From: Capitulum mitella
Lineage: Eukaryota; Arthropoda; Thecostraca; Pollicipedomorpha; Pollicipedidae
Length of the DNA stretch: 64,000 nt
Assembly: GCA_030062745.1 (NCBI GenBank)
Contig: CP099854.1
Coordinates: forward strand, 9,140,014-9,204,013
Direction of reading: 5' to 3'
The notes below the pieces were generated by a model, which was not told the DNA's origin, did not search any database, and saw only the letters and a program-made list of their open reading frames with translations. Shown here in pieces: positions 55,355-64,000 of this stretch. How positions within the stretch are numbered: the first letter of the stretch is position 1; each line of letters opens with the position of its first letter. The position numbers were made by a program, and so were the translations under genes.

Positions 55355-57845
55355 ATGCCCGACAAGGACCCGGCGTTCGAGGCGGTGACGCCGAACACGC
55401 CCGACTTCCTCATCTGGCGCGTGGAGAGCATGCAGGTGGTGCCGCTGCCGCGCGACAGCTACGGCAGCTTCCACCGCGGCGACTCGTACATCCTTTACAG
55501 CGCGGCCGAGCCGGCCGGCGCTGGCGGCCGGCCCGGCCGCGGCGCACTCGAGGTGCACGTGCACTTCTGGCTGGGCTCGCAGACGTCGCAGGACGAGGCC
55601 GGCGTGGCCGCCTACAAGACGGTCGAGCTGGACGACCTGCTGGGCGGCGCGGCCGTGCAGCACCGCGAGGTAGAGGGCCGCGAGAGCCAGCGCTTCCGCT
55701 CCTACTTCCGGCAGGCGATCGTGTACCTGGAGGGCGGCGTGGCCAGCGGGCTGACGCACGTCGGCGACCAGTTTGAGCCGCGCCTCTACATGGTCAAGGG
55801 CAAGCGCTGCCCCGTGGTGCGCCAGCTGCCGACGGTCGAGTGGCGCCACTTCAACGACGGCGACGTGTTCGTCGTCGACGCGCGTGAGCTGGTCTTCGTG
55901 TGGACGGGCGCGACGGCCAACAGCATGGAGAAGATCCAGGCGGCGCGGCTGGCGCAGCGGCTCAAGGACGGGCACGGCGGCGGCAGCGTCGTGATCGTCG
56001 ACAGCGGCGCCGAGTCAAGCCTGCCCGACGACGAGCGGCGCCGGCTGGACGCGCTGCTGCCGCTGGCCGAGCGGCGCGTGGCCGCCGCCGAGCCAGACGC
56101 CGCCGACGAGCGCGCCGAGCGCCGCCTGGCCGAGCAGCTGCGCCTCTACCGCTGCTGCGACGCCGGCGGCGCGCTGCAGGTCACGGAGCTGAAGCGCGGC
56201 CCGTTGGCGCAGGCCGACCTCGACCCCGACGACAGCTTCATCGTCGACAACGGCGAGCAGGGCATCTGGGTGTGGGTGGGCCGGCGCGCCAGCCGCCAGG
56301 AGCGCGCCGAGGGCATGCGCAACGCGCAGGGCTTCGCCCAGAAGAAGGGCTACCCGAGCCACACGCCGGTGACGCGCGTCGTCGACGGCGCCGAGCCGGC
56401 CGAGTTCCGCAGCCTGTTCGGCGAGTGGCGCGAGCGCAACGCCTCGGTCGGCCTCGGCCGCCAGTTCTCGGCGGGCTCGGTCGCCAAGCCGGTGCAGGCG
56501 ACCTTCAACGCCGCCATGCTGCACGGCAACCGCGCGCTGGCGGCGCAGACGCAGATGGTGGACGACGGCAGTGGAGAGCGGCTCGTCTGGCGCGTGGAGA
56601 ACTTCGACCTGGCGCCGGTGCCCGAGGCGGCGCACGGCAAGTTCTACGGCGGCGACTGCTACGTGGTGCAGTACGCGTACCGCGTGTCCGGGCGGAGACC
56701 ACTGGATCATCTACTACTGGCTGGGCGCGCACAGCAGCCAGGACGAGCGCGGCACGGCCGCGCTCAAGGCCGTCGAGCTCGACGACAAGCTCGGCGGCCG
56801 GCCGGTGCAGGTGCGCGTCGTGCAGGGCAAGGAGCCGCCCCACTTCATGGCGATGTTCGGCGGCCGGATGGTCGTCTACGCCGGCGGCAAGGCGTCGGCG
56901 TTCGACGGCGCCGACGCGCGCGACGCGCCGCTCGGCGACACGTACCTGCTGCACGTGCGCGGCACGCAGCCGCTCAACACGCGCGCCGTGCAGGTCGAGT
57001 GCCGCGCGCGCTCGCTCAACTCGAACGACTGCTTCGTGCTGCGGCAGTCGGGCGGCGCGGCGACCGTCTGGTGCGGCCGCGGCGCCACGGACGACGAGCG
57101 GCGCACGGCCGAGCGCGTGGGCCGCGAGGTGGCCGCCGCCGAGCCGACGGTGGTCGCCGAGGGCGACGAGCCGGCCGACTTCTGGGCGGCGCTCGGCGGC
57201 CGCGCCGAGTACGCCAGCGCGCCGCGGCTCGCCGAGCGGCGCGCGCAGCCGGCGCGCCTCTTCCAGTGCTCGAACGCGTCAGGCCGCTTCGCCGTCGAGG
57301 AGGTGGCCGACTTCGACCAGTCGGACCTGTGCGAGGACGACGTCATGCTGCTGGACGCCTGGGACGCCGTGTTCGTGTGGGTCGGCGCTCGCTCCAACCG
57401 CGAGGAGCGCCGCCTCGCCGAGCAGGCCGCCATCGAGTACCTGCGCACGGACCCGGCCGGCCGCGGCACGGGCACACCCGTGCTGCGCGTGCAGCAGCAG
57501 AGCGAGCCGCCCAGCTTCACGGGCTTCTTCGGCGTGTGGGAGGACGACTTCTGGGCGCGCCAGCCCAGCTGGGGCGCCGTCAGGCAGCAGGTGAACGCCG
57601 CCAACCGCGCTACCGAGGCAGTGCGCGTGCCGACCGAGGCCCGGCCGGACGGGCCGCGCCACCCGCTGCACGTGCTGCGCGTGCGCGAGCTGGAGGGCCT
57701 GCCGGACGACGTGGACCCCACGCGCAAGGAGGACTACCTCTCGCCGGAGGACTTCCGGGCCGTGTTCGGCACCACGTGGGAGGAGTTCCACGCGATGCCG
57801 CAGTGGAAGAGGGTGCAGAAGAAGAAGGCCGTGGGCCTGTTCTAG
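55355..57845 (+). CDS. Villin-like actin-binding protein, intronless, one frameshift
   Basis: About 829 residues if one base near 56690 is discounted. Six gelsolin repeats lie at about residues 15-125, 142-218, 260-361, 408-511, 527-612 and 633-730, followed by a villin headpiece at about 768-829 ending KKKAVGLF. Markers are FLIWRVESMQVVPLP, HFWLGSQTSQDEAGVAAYKT, WIIYYWLGAHSSQDE and EDYLSPEDFRAVFGTTWEEF. Villins bundle, sever and cap actin filaments under calcium and phosphoinositide control; the headpiece adds a second filament-binding site. The start has a good context (GCCGCCATGC) and DPAF as in other villins. There is no intron, unlike the other large genes here, and third positions are almost all G or C. 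The reading frame moves by one at 56690-56692. All six repeats and the headpiece are otherwise intact. Confidence 0.9.
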
Positions 57846-60035
57846 CGAGCTCGAGCGGGAGCGGTTCGCTTTCCTGTCACGTGTCCGAACTCGTTGGCGT
57901 GATGAGTGATGCTTTTCCTTTTTCCGTTGACGTTTGGTGTGGTGCAAGGCCTCGCATTTTATGCTGCGCTAAGTGTATCGGCTGTAACCGACGCCGACAG
58001 GATTATTCTACCCGTGGTTATGATTCTATTCGTTAAGTTTGTTATTCTGTTTAGTATGGCGACGGTTACGACTTGGCGATTTCAATGGCGTTTGACTTAC
58101 CAGCATAATCGTGATAACTGGGGCAAAATAATAGTTGAGTTATCCGTGCCCCGAAATTGAACTGAGCCACTGAAGCACGACTTGCACGATTTATCGTTTT
58201 GGTGGGAGTGGTCAAAGTTTGTAATCGACCATAAACAAAGTTATCGAAGCCGCCAAGTTTTTGTTCTCGTTGATTATGCTCATTAATCAAGAAATCAGTC
58301 ATGTATTTCGGCGTTTCTGTAAGATATGGAGTTCCAGCGATCCACGCCAGTTGCACTTAATGCGAAAATTGCTGACCATAAACACGAGGTCTGAAAACAA
58401 ATCGAAAGACGTTCTTTTTTTAACCCTCGCCAGGCCAACCTCTGAATCCACTTGTGCCGGGCCAAGGGGGCTCATAACAACCCCAAGATCTCGAGAACCA
58501 TAAGTTCCACCGAGAAATAAAATAAGGCTCAATGTCGCAAGAGGTTATCTTAGGTCAAATACCGCCTTGACATGTTTGGTAGAAATCATTGATAACCAAG
58601 GCTTAGACGTGTTTTTAAAAAGGACTAGCCAACAAAGCAATGCCTGCTTTGCTTGTTCTGGGCAGGAAAAAGGGGCACCTAAGGGTCAAATTTGGCCATT
58701 TGAAGGATGGCTAAAAACGATGAAAACATCGTCTTTTCGGAAGGGAAGGAGTCGTTGTTTTCTGAATGTATAAGAAGATATATTAGCTGGAATACTGCGG
58801 GAATGTATTTGACATCCGAACAAAGTCTCCAACTGACATGTTAAAGTCAAAGAAGGTCAGCTTTGGCCCATAAGTAGGGCGTTTCAAGCGTCTGTAGCAT
58901 CATCTGTCTCATTTTCAATTCTTCAACATGACGTGGCACCAATTTATCTAACTTTGGTTCGTCTAATATCCCTTCTACGTCACGGAACCCGAGCCCCAAA
59001 GCATGCTTCACGTTAGTCACTGAGATGCCAGGCGGCGGACACGGCCACATGCAAAAACAGAAAATTTAACGGGAAATTTGTTTCGCGATTGCAAGGGTTT
59101 TTATTTTGGTGACCAAACATATGAGGATTGAGGCAATACAAACTGTGAAGAAAAAAGGTGTAAGTCCGCCGTACAGGTGTGTTCGCATCGAAAAGAAACA
59201 TACTTTTCCAAAAATGTCACATTGTGACAGCTTAGGTCAACATGGGACTCGGTCACCCTTGCAAAGTCAGCTCTTACCATACGTCAGTACTTCTGAAGCA
59301 AGTATGACTACCGATAAACATTCCAAGACTGTAAACCGATGAGTCACGCTCGGCTGCAGCCCTGAAAATTTGGCATAAAACGGGAGCTGATCCTGGCTCA
59401 CTGGTCAAGAGGTGCCAATTACGAGCTGCAAAGGAATGACATGCACCAGAGTGTGCATTTAAGCTTCAAAGCCATCGAACCTGGACCCACAATCTCAAAA
59501 ATAAACGTAAAAAGGCTAAAATCTGGCTGACCTAAGGTCAGTTACCCGAACACCCCCAAAACATCTGAGATAGCAGAATTGTTTCATTTGTCATGGTCTA
59601 TCAATACGGTAAGTTTCACATCAATCGATACGTTTCACAAATTTCATGTCACTTCCGATTTCTGGAGCGTGGTCCTACTTGACCAAAGTCAATGGTATGA
59701 GGTGACCCGGAGTTGCAAAACCGATACAATGTATAAAAATGGCGCATGCAGAGGTACACCGCATTTCACTTCTCTGCGCCTTGTCGTTTTTGTCTGTCCT
59801 GAGAAAACTGGAGGGAGGGGACTCTCATGATCTCTTCCCCGGCCCGGCGAAGGATAAGGGAATACCGACTGCACAGTCGCCGTGACAAGTCACAAAAAGC
59901 CACGTAATGCATCCGCGGTCACGTCCGCCACGACCTCGTCACTGGGATGCCCCATTGCACCAATGTCATACGCACGTTCGCTTACGTGTGTGTTGCGTAA
60001 TTCGGAAAAAAACCTCCTTGAACGCGTTTGAACTA
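57846..60035. other. Downstream region, possible diverged TTAA element, no gene
   Basis: A polyadenylation-like AATAAA lies at 58516. TTAACCCTCGCCAGGCC at about 58420 and AAGATCTCGAGAACCA near 58483 recall the ends of the TTAA elements, and CCCGGCCCGGCGAAGGATAA near 59840 could be the other end. This is weak. A minus frame at 58847-59050 (67 codons) looks protein-like but is unassigned. Confidence 0.3.
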
Positions 60036-60720
60036 ATCACGCCGTACTTCCGGTCGCTGTGTTGGTGCGCACTTCTGCGGTAGGGCTTTCAGGACTTATT
60101 ACAGAAGAGATGAGAATAATTGAATCGAAACGTGGGTGAAAATGACCATGGGATGAAGCCAAACACCCAAAAACGTATAAGCAGAGTGAAGATGGAAACA
60201 GCCGAAACCCAACGGAGACGAGATATTTAGAAACTGTTGCGCGCATCCTTCCGTCCTTTTTTTCCGTTCGTTTGTTCGTTTCGTTCGTTTCGTAGAACGC
60301 GGCGTCGATTGCGCGTCCATTCATCCAGCTGCCGACTGACTCCTGCCGGGGCACGGCGGCTCCGGCGGCCATCGCGCGGCTGCGAAGCCGTCGCCGCCGG
60401 CGCCGACGGCACAGCCTCTCGTCGTCGGGCACCGCGTCGTTACTGACCGGCGACGGAGGGGGGGGGGGACGGCCGGGCGACGGCAGTGTCATCACACAGG
60501 CGCACAAACTCTGTAGGCGAGATCGCCGCAGGCCTTATCGCCGCAGGCTCACGAGACGTGGCGCTCTGATTCACGTGCCGGAAGCGGCCGCCGGCTGTCA
60601 TCATCGCGGCTGCGCCACAGGCCGAAGGGGCACTAGCGGCCAGCCGGCTACTTCCTCCCGGCGTGTACACGTGTCCGCGCAGCTGCCTGAATGCGCCTGT
60701 CACGTAGCCAGGCACAAGCC
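60036..60720. other. GC-rich island with open frames, unassigned
   Basis: CpG-rich around 60300-60700. Minus frames (60037-60507, 60440-60715) are Arg/Pro/Ala-rich and show no domain. It may be a promoter island of a gene outside the recognisable sequence. A G run lies at 60459-60468. Confidence 0.25.
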
Positions 60721-60899
60721 AACATGTGTGACGACTTAATCCTGCATTGCCTCCAACGCGTAATACGTCTTCCCTAGAAACAGAGACGGATGCAAAAGAG
60801 GAGGGGGGATAGCGGGATAGCCTCCCCCTTGGGCTCCAAGGGGTGGCGAAATGTCTTTCGTGCCCCTTGACATTCTATAAAAAGTATGTACCAAATATG

Positions 60900-61640
60900 T
60901 GCCATATTTACATACCCCATATGTCAGCCCGCCGTTTAAAAGGGGTCCATGTGGCACCAAGGAGACGCCTCTGCGATGGAGCATTGGTATCTTGTCTTTA
61001 AAAGGCGCTCCTACCTGCAGGAGCATCAAGAGTGCGCCTGAGACGCAATGCGAGCATCCCATTATGTAAAAGGCTCCAAAATGCGCCCTTACGATGGTGT
61101 ACGGGATGATGATGTTTTTTTTTTTGTTGCTGGGATGTTGGTCTCGGTCAAAAGGCGGCCCTATGGCACCGAGGACGCGTCCCTACGTTGGTGGCAGGGT
61201 GCCCTGTAGGTACAACAGCGCCTCTGTTGCACTAAGGATGAGCTCTTGTGACAGAGTATGAGCGCTCTGTCGTTCTAAAGGCTCATGTGACCCCAAGAGA
61301 GCGCCCTGTGGTGGTTTATGGTCGACGTGTCGATCAAAGGGTGCCGTTGTAATACTAAGCAGCCGCCCCTGCGAGAGAGCATGGTTGCGCTGTCGTCCGA
61401 AAGACGGCCTCCGTGACGCCAAGGATAGAGTATGGGCGCCTTGGCGCTCAAAACACTCCTCTTAACACCAAACAGGCACCCATGAGAAGGCGTATGGGTG
61501 GCCTGTCGTTTAAAAGGGCGCTGTTGGGATACGGAGAAGGCACGCCCGTGACTGAGTACCCTGGCATTCAGAAGGTATCCCTAAGACACAAATGAGCCCC
61601 GGCGAAGAACCGCGACACGTTATTCTTCGGAATAACGTCC
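60900..61640. repeat. Degenerate tandem array of about 62-bp units
   Basis: Blocks of TNAAAAGGNGCTCC...CCAAGGANGCGCC..TGNGANGGNGTATGG recur at intervals of about 51-82, mostly 59-67 bp (AAAGG-type markers near 60939, 61001, 61067, 61149, 61276, 61335, 61398, 61449, 61512, 61572). About a dozen units, strongly diverged. No coding potential is supported. Confidence 0.75.
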
Positions 61641-61896
61641 TGACAACACCAAAGAGGCAGCAACGTTTTACTCACAGGCCTCTTTTGTTAGCATGGTTCC
61701 CTTGTGAGAAAGACGCACAGAGCGACACCTAACGTCCGGACAGATGCCGATTAGATTTTTCTCGAACGAAATTTGCCCGTTGATACAACGACGCCCCATC
61801 GTTAGAGCGCACATGTGACGTCGTGCCTTGTTGTGATAGGACACGGACATCCTCCTGCTAAAAACGCGCACTTATAACATCCAGGCAGGGGCAATA

Positions 61897-62475
61897 ATGA
61901 GGTACATATATAACATACGTGCTGCTAGCAGTATGTCCATATTTTATATGGCATTCCGCTTTATGGTGCGCCCTGGTCATAACGCCTTTGGGAATGGTTT
62001 CGACATCGCCCGTCACATGCAGTTGTGCCATCCGCGTTGTTTAAGCGTTATTATGATCAAATCTGATCTTTTCCTCTGCACTTTTGACGCCCCCACAGTA
62101 TCGCGAACAGTATCCCACAGTATCCTAAAATTTGAGAGAATTGTCATAAATCCATACCCCACAGAAAAATCCTGGGGTCGAAAAATCCTGAATCCTCGAG
62201 AAAAATCGAGGAGAGATATGTGTTTGTTCACATTCGACGCTTTCATAGTCGCTCGTATTTCCTGTTATTTCATCAAACCTTTGTCAAGCTATTTGATCTT
62301 ATATCATCTAGCTCAAGCTTTTATCGTTATGCCATGTATGCGTTACGTTTTGCTCTTCAATCCGAGCCCTTGTCTTGTGCGCAGAGAAGAAGCTGCTGTG
62401 AGCTGCCGTGAGCTGCTGTGGATCATCAGATTGTGTTCATCTCTACCTCCCATTCGGCAAATTCCTAACGCCTGA
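61897..62475 (+). other. Unassigned 192-codon open frame
   Basis: Long for an AT-rich region. The translation has two related segments (LFLCTFDAPTVSRTVSHSIL and MCLFTFDAFIVARISCYFIK about 50 codons apart), so the DNA carries an old internal duplication. No signal, domain or splice context supports a gene. Confidence 0.15.
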
Positions 62476-63445
62476 GGGCAACGCTCGTCAAGTAACAACG
62501 CCCAGACGGACGCCTGCTGTCATGTCCGTAATACCCTACAACCATAATGACAATCCTCCTCCGACCTCTTTCGTGTTCAGTACGCTAGCCTCTTTTTTAT
62601 ATGATTTATTGCATTATAAGCGGAATTTCCCCCCTGTGAAGAGTGCACAAGTGTATAATAGTACAATACAGTGGCGTCAAAGAATGGTCGGGAACCGCAG
62701 GCAGCGCGCTGGCTGCTGATGTTCGACGCCGAAAATATGCCGGTCACGAAATGGTCGTATTCCAAGGCTGCGTTGTGGGATGTACGCCCCTGTGGGCCGC
62801 CCGGTTCAACCTGGGAACAATGTAAAACACAAACAGGAACTAGAGGTAGCAAAAAAGGTTTAGCCAGTTCTTTGCCCTCGAGCAGCGACGCTTGAGTTTC
62901 ACCTGAAACGAAAACTGTTGTTAGAGAAAGCTCTGATCTCAACGAAGCCCACTAGACAGCCTTGTTGCACCTGTTTGAAAGTAATGCTCCTGTTCGGCGG
63001 CGAGACATGCCGCTTACGGTGTTTCAATGGGAAACGGTCCCATGCTGCGCCACAGCTTACCTCTCTCCAAACCGGAGCACTGTTCGTCGGGGAAGGCTGA
63101 GGGCGTTTTGCCAAGTGTGTAGTAGTCCCAAGTGTCCAAAGTCCAAAAGTCCAAGAATGCAGCCGCGGAGGGTTTTCCTCGATGCCGCCGCGCCGGCGCG
63201 CGCCCCTGAGAAGCCAACATGCTGAGCTCTCTCGCCTGCTGCCGTGCTGACGGCCAGAGCTGCCAGCTGTCGGCGGCTGCAGCTGCCGATCCCGGAGACG
63301 ACCGCCCGGGCCAAGCTGGCGACACCCGCTGCTGCCGTGGCCCATCCTCGTGACGTGCACCGCCCAGCGCGAGGGTGCACCCATGAAGAGGGTGCCTTCG
63401 CCGGCGCAAAGAGCCCCACCAAACTGGAACATATATAACAAACTG
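62476..63445. other. No gene supported
   Basis: Short frames on both strands, GC-rich at 63050-63420, without recognisable motifs. Confidence 0.4.
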
Positions 63446-63451
63446 AAAGAG

Positions 63452-63489
<38 letters not shown>

Positions 63490-63554
63490 ACAAACTGAAA
63501 GAGTGTATATATATCTAACAAACCGGAAAAGTAGACATGCAACAAACTGAAAGA

Positions 63555-63602
<48 letters not shown>

Positions 63603-63620
63603 GTATATATGTAAACAAAG
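63446..63620. repeat. Clustered (AT)n tracts with AACAAACTGAAAGA spacers
   Basis: Two long (AT)n runs (about 63451-63489 and 63556-63610) are separated by repeated AACAAACTGAAAGAG-type spacers, which recur near 63436, 63489, 63518 and 63541. Confidence 0.9.
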
Positions 63621-64000
63621 AATAACAAGATTGGAAGAGTAGTGCTCTCCGCAATCAAGCATGACCAGGCCGTGTTTGCAGTTCCCATCGATACAACACT
63701 CTGGCGCCGTTCCACGCAGTCACCCTCCCCCTCCCTCCGGGCACCTCATGACCCAGCCGGGCCGCAGGGGGTGGTGCCCGGCGGCTGTGAACAGTCTGAC
63801 AAGTGTTGGGTAATGGGCCGTGCCGACCCTCAGCTGCAGATGACCGGCGGCGGACCAGGCACGTCACATGTGTACTCCCCCTCCCCCTGCCCGACTGAGC
63901 CGGCCGACCCCCGCCAGGGTCAGGTGGCAGCTCGGGTGTTGCCTCGAGACACTTGGTGCTAAAATTGTCTCGGCATGTACCTTCTGCTCCAGAACGTCAG

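Noticed and set aside
55900-57594. 564-codon plus-strand open frame overlapping the villin-like gene
   Set aside because: Ala/Arg-rich shadow frame produced by the GC-rich codons. All gelsolin motifs are in the other frames.
56876-57727. 283-codon minus-strand open frame opposite the villin-like gene
   Set aside because: Antisense shadow of GC-rich coding sequence; no motif.

Overview
This is a eukaryotic window, most likely from an arthropod and plausibly a crustacean. Barnacle-like is a guess based on the delta-class glutathione S-transferase, the mosaic secreted protease and the very GC-rich coding sequence. It has spliced genes with GT..AG introns of about 0.3-5 kb, much non-coding DNA, many microsatellites and numerous small transposons. 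There is no bacterial operon layout and no CRISPR array.

Four protein-coding genes can be supported. (1) A single-exon C-type lectin on the minus strand (3415-4113). (2) A five-exon delta-class glutathione S-transferase on the plus strand (10656-18396); all splice phases agree and give 220 residues. (3) A thirteen-exon secreted serine protease on the minus strand (start at 36565, stop at 20920), rebuilt exon by exon: signal peptide, LDL-receptor class A repeat, PAN/apple-like domain, basic linker, trypsin domain. It would be about 470 residues, and a single extra base in exon 9 breaks the frame. (4) An intronless, very GC-rich villin-like gene on the plus strand (55355-57845), with six gelsolin repeats and a villin headpiece; it also carries one extra base, near 56690. 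The GST and protease genes converge, with 2.5 kb between their stop codons.

The rest is dominated by repeats. 1-1440 is a decayed non-LTR retrotransposon. 5.3-12.1 kb holds two copies of a short terminal-inverted-repeat element and three copies of a 1.2-kb element flanked by TTAA: one diverged, one upstream of GST and one inside GST intron 1. 40.6-41.2 kb is a Penelope-like retroelement relic. 41.3-48.8 kb is the most striking region: arms of about 80 bp in inverted orientation bracket a foldback segment, a tandem array of about 177-bp units in forward orientation (itself split by a TTAA element), a 1.2-kb centre and the same array in reverse orientation. 60.9-61.6 kb is a degenerate tandem array of about 62 bp. 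Several small hAT-like elements sit in the protease introns.

The genes suggest detoxification (GST), extracellular recognition or proteolysis (lectin, protease) and actin bundling (villin-like). I see no sign that they form one pathway. The remaining stretches hold only open frames I could not tie to a family.
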